A stretch of 64,000 nucleotides of DNA from Massariosphaeria phaeospora (Eukaryota; Ascomycota; Dothideomycetes; Pleosporales): contig JAADJZ010000008.1 in NCBI GenBank assembly GCA_011032825.1, positions 186,001-250,000 of the forward strand, given 5' to 3'. The notes under the pieces were generated by a model that saw nothing but the letters and a program-made list of their open reading frames with translations, was not told where the DNA came from and searched no databases. The translations under genes were made by a program, and so were the position numbers. Of this stretch, positions 21,710 through 32,562 are shown piece after piece. How positions within the stretch are numbered: the stretch's first letter is position 1; each line of letters begins with the position of its first letter.

Positions 21710-22046
21710 TTTGGACATGGTGTGGTAGTAGGGTATATGTAGCATCGTTTTGAATTGAACTGATTCAACACATTGTACCTGACCTCAACCTGCAAACATG
21801 ACTGTACCGAAGTGACTGCCTCAGCCTGACTATGCTCGCCATTATGGTGAGGGGCTCAAGATAGATATAATTGCTCAAGCAAAGTCGTCGTCGCACGCAT
21901 CCGGTCCTTGTTGCATGTCACAAGCTAGTAGAACAGCACGCGCGCACGAGTAAGCAGCTGGCTACGTCGCCACTGTTGTACTTCAGACACCAGCAGATAT
22001 CGACACCGAGACTTCTTAGACAAGAGACAAATTACATGAGTGCGTA

Positions 22047-22170
22047 TGAAGAAATAAGGAAGACGAAAGAAGCGCAGATGCGGTGGAAGTCATGTTGACA
22101 AAGTATAGTTCTGAGAGTGCGCTCTACAAACCAACCAAACCATCTACTCGGCTCACGCTGAAAATCAGAG
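22047..22170 (+). repeat. Dispersed repeat R1, copy B
   Basis: Matches copy A from its start (TGAAGAAATAAGG) through GTATAGTTCTGAGAG and GCTCTACAAA. It shares CGGCTCACGCTGAAAA with the corresponding CAGCTCACGCTGGAAA in copy C. Confidence 0.65.
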
Positions 22171-23302
22171 CGGCTCGTCGCAATGAGCTCGCGAAAACTG
22201 GCCATTTCCCTATTGCTTCAGGGCTTGCCGTCAAAGAGAGACCAGACTACCTACCTACTTGTTCCGCATCGGAAGTGTCTGCGTGGCTGTGAAGCAGTCT
22301 GTGCCTGTGCCTGTGCCTCGCAGACACGTCCTCTTGGTTGAAGAGCAGCCGACCGGTCGGGCTCACACAAGTCGGCGGTCTCTGAGGCTGGCAGACGGGG
22401 AGATGCGCGTGATGGCGGCGATGGCCGTTGGGCTGGGAGGGTGGCACGATGGCACGATGGCACGGGCTGCAACAGGACGGGTGGCGGTGGCGCAGGCGGA
22501 GGCGCAGGCGCGGGGCTTAGTCATAAGGGGGGAATCGCTTCTTATCTCGCAGGCGCAATGGGCGACTTCAGCTGGACTGGACGGGGAGCTGCCATCGTCG
22601 ACGGCGCCGCTGACCTGCGTCCCCACGACCTCGGCATGCCCCCAGGACTGCAGGAATCGGGGCACAGTCACAGCAGGCACAGAGCCCCTCCGCTCGATGC
22701 TCGTCTCTCTGTCCACGTCGACTGGTATCGGGCTCGTTGCAGACGGTCGTTGTTAGTGTCGCTGCCGGCTGCCTCTTAGCACATTCCCACGCAAGACTCG
22801 GAGAGATTCCAGGGCTGGGGAGCAGCCAGCTGCCATGCATTGCCGATGCCGACGCGCGAACTGGGAGTGCGGCGAGCAGAGGCCTGCACACGACGACCGG
22901 ATGGGGACGAGTCGTCAGCCGTCGTGGGGAGGCGGCCAGGTTTCTTTGACGGCGGCCCTGCATGGCACCTGGGCACCCTTCCACCCTTCCACCCTTCTCA
23001 GCAGCTGGCCGGTCTAGGCACCACTTCACCGCCTCGCGCTGCACCATGACCACACCTCACATGCCGGCCTGCCCACTCGCCCTCTGCCACGCACCCGCCG
23101 CTCTTCTCACTCGTCCGCGGTGACTAGGTAGTACTTGTACATAGACTCGCGCGCTGCACCCCAAAAACCCTTCGTTATTATCCCCGAGCGCCCCGACTGG
23201 CCGTGCCGCCTATGACGACAGCGAGTGCATGACGGCGTGCGGGCAGAGCCAACACTGCAGCGACTAGCGAGCCCTTTAAAGCCCAAGTGCGCCGCTCCCA
23301 CG

Positions 23303-24329
23303 ATGAGTTCGGGTGCAAAGTGGAAGCAGAAGATCTTCGACCTTGCCGGCAACTACGCGCAGGACTACATGACCAGCAAGATGACCGGATCCTCGGCCGA
23401 CCGCGACCGCCGCCGTGAGTTGCGCTGCCCGACTTCGTGTCGTGCTGAAGCGAGGCCGCTGTTGTCTAACACATTGCCAGGCGAGCCCGCGTACCGCGAC
23501 GACGACCTCGAGGCGGGGCGAGCGAGATATCCGCCGCCTCCAGCCCGCCACCAGTCGACCCGCCGCCGCTACGAGGACGACTACCCGCCGAGAGGTAAGT
23601 CTGGAGACCACCCCGCCGATGCCCATGAACAGAGCTGACCCCGCAGACCGCCGCCCGCGCCGCCGAAGGTCGCACCACGATCTAGAAAGCTCCTCCTCGT
23701 CCTCCGACTCCGAAAGCCCTCCCCCTCGCGAGCGCCGCCGTCGCCACCAGTCCTCCCGTCCCCACGCCCGCGATCCCTACGAAGAGTACCCGGCCGCGCC
23801 GCCGCCGCCCAAAGAACATCGTGACCGGCGGCGCCGCGACGACGCCTACGAGCAATACCCACCCGCACCACCGCCGCCCAAGGCACACCGCGCCCGCGAC
23901 CCCTACGACGCGTATGACGAATACCCGTCAGCACCACCCCCTCCCAAAGCACCACGGGACCGCCGTCGCCGAGACGAGCGTCGCGATGAGGGCTACTACT
24001 CGGACGGCCAGCACAACCGACCGCGCAGAGCAAAGGACCCGTACGAAGAGCGCCCGCGCCGCGCTCCGCGTGACGACCAACGGCGCCGCGACCCCTACGA
24101 CGAGGACCGCTATCGCGACCTCGACCGGGACATCCGCGACCCGAGAGACGATCGCCGGGGCAGGCCGCGTCCGTCGTCGTCGTCGAAGAGGGAAAAGGAA
24201 AAGAAGTGGCAGAAGGAGGCCAAGGACATGTTCGCACAGTATGCGGTTCCTGTCATCAAGGCCGAGGGCGGCAAATTCATCTCCAAGCAGATCGGGGGCT
24301 ACCTTGCGAAGCAGGCTGGCAGTAGGTGA
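23303..24329 (+). CDS. Arg/Pro-rich disordered protein with internal repeats
   Basis: Three exons, 23303-23414, 23481-23594 and 23647-24329, with GTGAGT and GTAAGT donors and CAG acceptors. They join in frame to 302 residues. The two ends look folded and amphipathic: KWKQKIFDLAGNYAQDYM at the start, and AKDMFAQYAVPVIKAEGG followed by ISKQIGGYLAKQAG at the end. Between them lies a disordered region with an SSSSSSDSES tract and three imperfect copies of a unit containing YEEYPAAPPPPK. These are followed by RDRRRRD-type basic runs, and the region is also rich in DPYDE. I infer a scaffold or RNA-associated protein; nothing in it is diagnostic. The terminal helices may contact membranes or pair with each other. 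Confidence 0.65.
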
Positions 24330-24866
24330 GGTGTGTTTGGCGGGTCATGATATCACGATCGGGGCATGGCATTGGAGTGGGTCAATTATCAGTACGGGTT
24401 GCGCGGTTTCTATCTGGGCGTTTTGCGGATTGCGTGGGAATGGTCTCCGTCTCTCAAATCACCTGTACGTTGTTCAGAGAAATTACGCTTTTACAATACT
24501 TTTACACATTTTGAATCGTGGTGAGAAGATAATTTGCACTCGCCTACTTAACCACCCATGGCTCATACGGAACGAGTGCGGGACGAGATGCATCTGCGAT
24601 TCTGCGATATGCTCAGAAATTGTCCCGCTCGCCTGTTAGTGTTCCCAGGCTGCATGACGTAATCGCCTACGCGACTCGTTCTCCCGGCCCGTCGCCGCGA
24701 CGCGCCAACGCCAGCCTCTTCCAAACCGACATCCACTTTTGCGCGCCGAAGCCCAGCAGCTATCCAACACTCTATTCAATCTCCCGCCCATCCATCCTCC
24801 CACGCCCAATCCTCACCAACCACCCGCATCAAGCCTACCCCACCTCGCCCACCGCAATCAGCCACC
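24330..24866. other. Intergenic
   Basis: 3' flank of one disordered-protein gene and C-rich promoter of the next (CCCACC and CTCCC runs from 24780). Nothing else seen. Confidence 0.4.
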
Positions 24867-25619
24867 ATGGTCTCCACCACGCGCAGCAAAACCACCCACC
24901 AGCACCAGCCGCACCTCGAAGACTTCACGACGGCCGGCATGGAAGCCGCCGCCGCAGCAGCACAAACTACCGGCAAGCCAGCAGCAGCAGGGAAACGCAA
25001 GGCAGCACCGCCCGCCGAGGAAGAGACTACTGAGAACGAGAACGATGGCCCGGTCGCGCGCACGGATTTCGGGGTCCCGACGCCGAACGCGAAGAAGAGC
25101 TCTGTGGCGCTGGTCGAGGAGCCGGCGGGTAAGAGTGGTGGTGGTGGTGGCGGCGGTAGTCGAGGGAAGATCGCGAAGGCGGCGGAGAAGGCGAGGGCGA
25201 AGAGGGAGGCTAGGGAGAAGGGGGGGAGGGATGATGGTGGGAGTGTTGGCGAGGAAGAGGGTGTTGCGAAGACAGATGACGATATGGATATAGATATGAA
25301 TACGGGTGTCGCGCCCCCGAACGCGAAGAACAGCTCAGCAGCGCCGGCGGACAAGAAGCCAGCCAGCAAACGCGCCAAGACGGCAAAGGCGGCGAAGCAA
25401 CAGCCAGACGATGGAGACGATGCACACGATGCGCAGGCCTCGTCTGCGGTCGCCAAAACCGACTTGGGCGCTCCGACGCCGAACACGAAGAAGAGCTCGG
25501 TTGCTTTGGTGGTGGAGAAGGAGAAGGACAAGAAGGGGAAGAGGGAGACGAAGAAGCAGGCTCCTGTGTCGAGTCGAGCGAGCAGGTCGAGGGCAGCGGG
25601 TGGGGAGGAGGCAGGGTAG
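24867..25619 (+). CDS. Low-complexity protein with three 25-residue repeats
   Basis: A single-exon frame of 250 residues starting in CACCATGG. It is rich in Ala, Lys, Glu and Gly and predicted disordered. Three copies of a unit occur: VARTDFGVPTPNAKKSSVAL, VAKTDDD with GVAPPNAKNSSAAP, and VAKTDLGAPTPNTKKSSVAL. Between them are basic Ala/Lys helices (KAAEKARAKREAREK, then KRAKTAKAAK) and a GGGGGGG run. Multiple KR/KK clusters suggest nuclear location. No domain recognised. A 330-residue frame on the opposite strand is a shadow of this gene. Confidence 0.55.
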   Translation: MVSTTRSKTTHQHQPHLEDFTTAGMEAAAAAAQTTGKPAAAGKRKAAPPAEEETTENENDGPVARTDFGVPTPNAKKSSVALVEEPAGKSGGGGGGGSRGKIAKAAEKARAKREAREKGGRDDGGSVGEEEGVAKTDDDMDIDMNTGVAPPNAKNSSAAPADKKPASKRAKTAKAAKQQPDDGDDAHDAQASSAVAKTDLGAPTPNTKKSSVALVVEKEKDKKGKRETKKQAPVSSRASRSRAAGGEEAG

Positions 25620-28600
25620 AGTAGAGTAGCGAGAAGAGTGGGTGGGGTTTTGAGGGGTTGGGGAGTTAGAGAAGGATAGGCAGTTGAGGAGCGAGGGATT
25701 GTGTGGGTTGGTATGGTATGGTTTGGTTTGGTTAGGCTTGCGGATCCTGCAAATATTCGCACTGCCATTAGACTCTACTCTGCGCGTCTCCGAACCGTCT
25801 ATACATACCGTCGTCTCCAAAAGTCATTTTCTTCGAGCTCTCTTCTATTGTTGGCTTGCCTTTACCTGGCTTGGCAGTCACTCTCTTTGCAGACATTAAA
25901 GTCCGCCTAACCATGCTTTCTTTTCTTCGCCGTCAACCTGTATGTATATATATATCAAGCGGGTATTGGCCTAGCCTGGGGTTTTTAGTACGGGTTGTTC
26001 GCAGGTAGCTGTTTGTTTGTTTGAGATGGGGTGGGTGGGTAGATAGGATAAATGAATAGACTCGAACGGAGTGAGGATTTGTTAAGTTGTGTCGTGTATT
26101 CGATTAGCTAGGCCAGATGTACAGCTTCTGGTCAGCTGCGAGTATGTAGTAGCTGTTTAGTGCTCGGCTTTAGAACGACGAAGGACTTGTACTGGATGGG
26201 AGATGGTAGCGCTAGTTGGGGGAGATGGTGGACACATAAACACACAGATACACACACTGGGATCGGAGATATATCAGGTAATAGTGTGCGTGCAACAACG
26301 AGGTGAGGTGGATAGAACATGCAACCTGAACCTTGTTCCTAAGGTAAACATTCCTACCAACCGCTAGGAAGGAGGCAGAACATCTAGGCACACAATCAAG
26401 CAAACCCAGTAGCCACACAAACCAGTCTGTCCCTCAACATCCCAATTCCTCCTCGCCATCAAAGTTCGACTTGGAGGCACCAGATCGAAGGCTAAACTAG
26501 CGGTACGCGGGCCACTTTTACGTACAGAGTCAGTCCATATATATGTGATGTGCGGGTTCGTTCCTAACTCCGTTGATGGCACATGGACGACGACGCCGAC
26601 GACGAAGACCGATAATACAAGAATTGTGCCTTGCTGAATTTCGCTACTTGCTGAGCAGCGAGCTTGTTGCCGATGAGCTCGAGCTTAGCACGCCGGGATT
26701 TGTTGTATTGGAAAGGCAGATTTATGAGGCCCGACCCGCGCGCGATGCAGCGATTAGCCAGCCGTTAGCGACGACATGGTAGTTAGATGGGGAAGAAGAG
26801 CTCGATTTAAAACATTCTGGAGTCGTACGTTTCGGATGGAAGAAAGCGCTCGTGTAATGTCATTACCGGGGAAGATGAAGATGGGACTTCTGCTGACGCT
26901 AATAACTGCGGCGGGAGATAGCTGAAGATACATACGTGTCGCTAGAAAACATGTGCCAACAACTAACGCGTTGGCGAGAACGGCGGCTGATCTTGTCTAT
27001 CAGATTGGAACGCAACTCAACTCGATTTCAAGTATTCGCCGCTCAGGCAGTTCTTGAGCCGATTGCATTACACCGCTTGTTATGCAGACTTGGTGCAAGC
27101 CTGGCCCTTTCTCACGCGAACTGCAAAAGCTCTTGTGTGTGAATGAGGACAGTGGAGAGAGAGAGCGATGTGAAGATATGCGTTAGGGATGTTCCGTGTA
27201 AGCTGAACCACGCTGAACCACTTGAATGTGCAACTGGAAACATTAGATATATCTTAGCTTAGCAAGATCATGTCCGCAATAATCTCAGGCCACTCATACA
27301 GGCCGCAAAGGTTTATCAGGGAAGATTCCTAGTAAGTCAATTTTGTTAGTTTTGTACGCAGCCATGTACCTGCAGTTTTTCAGAAACATAATACTAAAAC
27401 TCTCTAACACAGGGTCCAACAAACTTTCGCAACAGATCAACATTCAGACTAGGAGTTCGCCACATGCGCTCCCAGCTACGTTGACGTTGCGCCTTTTCTG
27501 GCGAAAGTCTAGCTACAAGATTAATTATATCCCGCACCTTGACCAGGACCTCACGTGAACCAGCAGGCGGCAATATCGACGTTCGAGTTAGAGCTCACCG
27601 CGAGCAGGAATGTAGACTAGTAGAGATTAGTCTGCTATGTTAGAGGCATACATGCTATTTCCTAGACTAGATAGACTAGAACGAAGAGGTCGCACTAAAA
27701 GAGGCAGTACCAGAGGAAGGTGCGACGTTGGTGTTGTGAGCGGATGCAAGATATTGGGACAAATTGTTCGAGGAAGATGATTTCCTCGAGACATTGCTGA
27801 AGCCGGGAGTATCGGTAGGTCCGTGGCGTCGTGGATAACACTGGATCAAAAGAACATCGTTGCACCAAGGCGACGTGATAGCCACAGTGACTGAGCGCTC
27901 CATCCATTGCGGTATGTCATCGACCGTTACCTAAGTACCAGGATGAGCCACGGCGGACGAAAGTGCCCTGCTCGGCGAGCATCCATTGACGCCATGGCTT
28001 ATCGGTAAGCTTATTTTAAACAGGCTTACAAGTCAACCAAGGCATGTCCTTCTACTGCTCAGCTATCTGATTGTCTTTGTTCGGCGGCCAGAACTCACTT
28101 TAAGGTTGAGTGCTGGTCGTAGCGGCGCCAGGCTTCCCGGCAGTGGAATGGTAGGTACGGGCACTGAAGTTGTCAGTTTACCTACTACTTGCGGAATTGG
28201 AGCTGACGAGGTACGCCTGAGAGGCCCGAACGGCGGTGGCTTTGAACATGATGAGGCCGAGTTAGATTGTCTTGATGATCTTGATAGTGGACTCGCTATT
28301 ACTGTGGTTTTGAATAGTTGATAGAATGCGGACGGCTTTGACACCAAAGCTTTACTAAGTCATTATTAGCTTGTGACCTCCTTAATAACGCACAGCTGCT
28401 TCTGGGATTACGCATCGGTAACTGTCATGCATTCCAGTACATCCTTCTTAACCACTGGCCTATTTTGATGCGGGGAGCGGTAAGGCAACCGACAGACAAT
28501 GAGAGAACAGAGCGCCTTGTTCTGTCGGATATTGATTGTTTTCCACTGTTTTCGGGCTCCGATACCCATATATATTATGCGCGGCGAAGTTCCTCAGTTT

Positions 28601-30125
28601 TACTCATGGATTCGGAGATGAATGCTGAGACCATGCTCAGAGTTCCGCCTTGCTCGTCTCAGCTGATCCGGAGTGTTAAGGTTGCAAGAGTCAGGCAGTT
28701 GGTACACTAGTATACCCCGCACAACTCTAGGATTACACCTACTTACGGATTTTTGATGAGGGGCGTGTCGATGTCCCACTGAAGATCCCAATAGGTTTTC
28801 ACGGAAGTACCACTAGTAGGAGGGGTTGTGATAAGGATTCTATGTCTCCGCGGCTATGTGTGTGTACACATTGTCACTCGTGATGAGATCAGTATATCGA
28901 TATATGGACCGCCAGTTGCACATAGCAAGTAGCCAATCGTGCAAAGGTCCAAACAGCGGTCGCCGAACACTGCTTCCTGTTAGCTGTCGGGAAGCGAATT
29001 ATGTTTCGGAATAGTACTTGAGTATTTGCCATCGTCGCTTCATCATACGATTGATGATGTCTTGTCCAAAGGCCATTCGGATTCGCTTGATAGTCCAACG
29101 AGGCGTAAAGTCTGATGTACTTCAGCATCGTTGCCGACGCTGCACCTAGTAGACTCGCCAACATGAACACCTTGGACTAGCTACGGCACATGGCCAGTTC
29201 CTCTGGGCAGTCGCGGAAACTCAGCATCTCTCCTTCGAACCTAGACATTCATGAACAGGAAATGATCTTTTCCGGATGGACCGACCTTGTGAATTAATGT
29301 CAGAACATCTTCGGCACCTAACCTCTCTAGGAAGAACTGTTTCACTACCGCTCTGTACATTGCCTTTGCGGTTTGGATTGGGCATATGCATCATATGAAA
29401 GCGGGGAAAGAAGGTACTCCTGTCGTTTTTGAAGACTTGGAATCTGTTTTTGTTTAGAAAGGATTCTTTTTCTCTACCTCTAAGACTTCGAGTAGCAATG
29501 GTATCGTAACCTCCAAACTGTTTGTTGGACAGAAGTCCAGCTGGGAGAGCTTAAGCCGACACGTTGAGGTGGTATTGATTATGGGTCTTGTAGATCTCGA
29601 GAGGTGAGACATAGGACAGCATAGCAGTCGTTGATTTCAGCGTGTTCGTCGCAGTGCTGCTTCTGGTTGTACATAGAAGGAACGCATACCCAGCCTTACC
29701 TGCATGTAAGAGAGTGAAGTTATACCACATTCTTACATCGATCGTCGCAGCGTGGCCGGCTTACAACGAAGCATTCTGGAGGGTGGAGCGCCTAGTTGAT
29801 GGATTATGAGAGAGAGGCTAAAGACTAATGTGCACGAGAAGTAATACGCATCAACAAGACAGAAGTAGCACAAATGAGGAGATGAGGGGTAAAGTTCATC
29901 TATGGCGCAAGCGGGCTCAACTCAGACACGTGACTGTGACTGTACTGGACGCGGGATGGACTGTTCAGGTCCTCTGCCGAGGATACGTCATCCGTACCGT
30001 CCTTGGGCGGATAACATGGGGATTTCGTGATGGACAATCGGATGTGCAGCTGGTAGGACAGTTGGTGGTCGAGAGAGATGGAACCTTGGAACCTTGGAAC
30101 CTTGGCCGCCGCGGCGTTATCGATA
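25620..30125. other. Gene-poor decayed stretch
   Basis: 4.5 kb without any supported gene. Frames rarely exceed 110 codons and none carries a recognisable domain. Small palindromic pieces occur, for example AGACTA...TAGTCT near 27614-27633. A minus-strand frame at 28889-29170 has membrane-like segments, but I could not place it. The region may be a graveyard of mutated genes or transposons. Confidence 0.5.
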
Positions 30126-30453
30126 TTGTGCAGTCCGAATAACCGCATACACCCCAAAAACAGTTTAGTTACCTCTAAATATAAGACAACATTATGAAAA
30201 CAAGATTAACCTTGATGCAAATTTGATATACTCTGTATACTACTATATAAAACTAAACTATCAAGAAAAATTATCTTATTATAGTAATGTACCTTTAATA
30301 TCTTGATATTTCATCTTTTTCGTGTTTATGAGGGAGGATTTCTGTACTAAACTAGTATAGTATAGAATATACCTACAGTGTGACTTTGTGTACATAGAGA
30401 TACCCCGCACTAAACCTTTTTTAGGGTGTATGCGGTATTACGGACTGCACCAA
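30126..30453. mobile_element. MITE with about 40-bp terminal inverted repeats and TA target duplication
   Basis: The left end TTGTGCAGTCCG continues ACCGCATACACCC. The right end, read on the minus strand, is TTGGTGCAGTCCG continuing ACCGCATACACCC. Each end then has an A-run and GTTTAG, so the inverted match extends about 40 bp with a few mismatches and one indel. TA flanks both ends (30124-30125 and 30454-30455), the target duplication of Tc1/mariner elements. The 328-bp interior is very AT-rich and non-coding, so the element would need a transposase supplied elsewhere. Confidence 0.75.
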
Positions 30454-31169
30454 TAAGGCTGGTTATTCATCTGACTCCCAGCCACCTGAAACTAAAGTTG
30501 AGCGACCTGATCCGAAGAGGATTTTTACAGGGAAGAGGTTCGTTTGCTGGAGCGTATTCCTACCCTTTCCGCAGGTGCAGTCGTGGAGGATCTAACCCCG
30601 TCCCTTTATCCACAACGTCATCATTCTTTGCGAAGTCTTCTTCTTCGCTGAGCTTTTCGAACTCGGCCTCTTCACTCCCACAACAGCGCTTCTCGAGAAA
30701 ATGGGTGAGTAGCGCCGAATCGATGCGAAGAACAGGCGATACAAGCAGAGTTGACGAGATAGAAAGGGTGGAAAGCGGTATTTGATTGCATACCAGGTCT
30801 AGTATACACGGATATACAGAAATCCAGCTGAACTCGGGCAGGTTAATTGGCTGCTGCTCTTCTCGCCAACAAGAGTTCCCTTGACGGGCTTGTTGGATTA
30901 GGATTGCAAATGCCATGGATCTTCATCATCAGTAAGAGGCACAGATCTCTCGTTCTTAACCTCATACCTATTAAGTGGGAACAGGCTCATACCCCGATTC
31001 GTTTCTCACCCGGATTATTTGGTTATCTTCGACCTTGCTTCTTTGCGGTGGCAGAATCATGTAGGTAGCGGCCATGATCCATCTACTTGCGAGTAGGCAC
31101 ACAGCCATGGGGAACATGCAGGTGCTTCTACGTTTCGAATGAGTAACACCTTAGTATGATGCAGTGGAA
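30454..31169. other. Intergenic between MITE and MFS relic
   Basis: No gene seen. It may contain unrecognisable remains of the N-terminal half of the MFS gene that follows. Confidence 0.4.
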
Positions 31170-32006
31170 ACGCGTTTTACCTGATCAACATTGCCCATAT
31201 GTTTGATGAACTCCTGGCGCCCGCCGTGGTGTTAACAAGTCACGATGGACATTTTGCCCTCAATTCCTTTCGCCTGCGATTTGACCTGTCTGACTGCTGG
31301 TGTAGTGATCACCACTTATATCCCAGAGTATCCCCAGAGAAATGAGGCGTCTATTGCTGAACATGCACAGCCACGAAGTGAGTCCAGCTCGAGTACCTTC
31401 TCTAAGGGCCATGTTCTGAAAAGCCGCCGTCTTATCCAACAGAGTCGCTCCGTTCTACTCTCACTACCCATCTTCTTCATCGGTATGTTTTGTACAGCAA
31501 TCCTAAGCGTCATTATGCAATACCCTAGGCTCCGCTTTGGCTGGCACATGTCTTAAACCACGATGCTGTTCGCCGCTGTTGCAGTTATTGATCTCGTCAT
31601 CTTCCTGGCTATAGTACCATTCTGGCTTCGACATATACGGTTAACGTATGGAACGGCAGACATGACAATACAAACATGGCTAGTACGGTGTAGTCTCGTC
31701 TCTACCGCCACTGGCTGTTTCTTGATTGTAATCGCACGATCGGCTATTGTACTATGCTTTGGTAACTAGGCCCATAATATACTGAAACTTGAGGACTTGA
31801 CTAACGATACAGAGACGGTTCTATTTGGCCTATCACAAATCACTCGGCCACCACTTCTAGCTTTTGCGACTGTCTCTGCACTGGAAAGCAATCGTGAGGA
31901 TCTCTACGGGCTGACCCAACCGGTGGAAAACACAACATTACGCGTGGCTGAGCTACTACCACAATCGTTGTTCAGAGCTGCATTCAAAAGGCCGATTCAA
32001 TGGTGA
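31170..32006 (+). pseudogene. MFS transporter relic
   Basis: Three frames together read like the C-terminal half of a fungal MFS exporter. AFYLINIAHMFDELLAPA (from about 31174) is followed, after a frame change near 31240, by DILPSIPFACDLTCLTAGVV and a hydrophilic loop. Then come LLSLPIFFIGMFCTAILSVI and YPRLRFGWHMS, which ends in a stop at 31554. The next helix pair resumes at 31563 (LFAAVAVIDLVIFLAIVPFW), and a last part from 31797 contains VENTTLRVAELLPQSLFRAA. The order of segments fits the family, but the frame change and stops break it. Splicing does not obviously explain them. The N-terminal half is not visible. Confidence 0.6.
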
Positions 32007-32562
32007 GGTTCGCCGTTTCTATTTGTTTCTGTGAGTATAGCTACCAACTATCAACATGGCGCCTGTACTAATTGTGCGAAGGGATTGTATACGACGGCGG
32101 TGGTTTTATCCGACTTCCTGAGACGTCCAGAATCGCGAGCTAGAGTTTGAGTCCGCTCCCGGCCTGCCCAAAAGTTGGGCGGTACTAGGTAGAATGCTTC
32201 GGGCGGTCCTAGATGGCCCAGCCATCGGCTTGTAGGGTTACCCTGCTTTTACAAGGCCCCGTTGTGTCTAGCACACGTGGCAATCGCTAAACTGAATCAA
32301 CAGAAGGCCAGACTCCCATTCTTGTAGCATCTTGGCTGTGGCGACTTCCCAGGCCCGCCAGTTTAGCTTGACCGACCTTGTGTACCGGTACTCAAGCTGG
32401 CGTCGCACGGTCGATGTGTAACATTCGTGTTTGTCATGACAAAGCATCTCCTTGGCCATAGCTTTCGCTGCCAACTTCACCGGTCGTCACTTGCCAGGCT
32501 CTCTTATCCCCGGTTTCTCATCTTCCAGCGTCTGCGCCCCACCGCCATACGACTACCACACA
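32007..32562. other. Intergenic
   Basis: No gene. There is a short imperfect tandem GGGCGGTMCTAG motif around 32180-32215 and a CCCAAAAGTTGGG hairpin just before it. Confidence 0.4.

Larger units (their letters stand above)
20455..23302. other. GC-rich gap with repeats
   Basis: 2.85 kb with many overlapping open frames, which is expected at this GC content, and no recognisable protein. It holds a 39-bp direct repeat pair (21501 and 21671), a polypyrimidine tract at 21590-21660, a GTGCCT triplet repeat near 22300 and repeat R1 copy B. Confidence 0.45.

Noticed and set aside
23581..24237. A 218-codon minus-strand frame
   Set aside because: Shadow of the Arg/Pro repeat gene, with Gly/Arg low complexity and no start context.
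24776..25768. A 330-codon frame on the minus strand
   Set aside because: It is antisense to the Ala/Lys repeat gene; its Ser/Pro/Leu-rich product is the complement of GC-rich codons.
28889..29170. Possible remnant of a PTH11-like membrane receptor on the minus strand
   Set aside because: Only one or two hydrophobic segments and no clear motif; similarity is too weak to call.
30421..30426. TTAGGG, a telomere-type unit
   Set aside because: A single copy inside a MITE end; no array.
31245..31556. A stand-alone 103-residue membrane protein gene
   Set aside because: It continues in order into the next frames as part of one MFS transporter, so it is a fragment.
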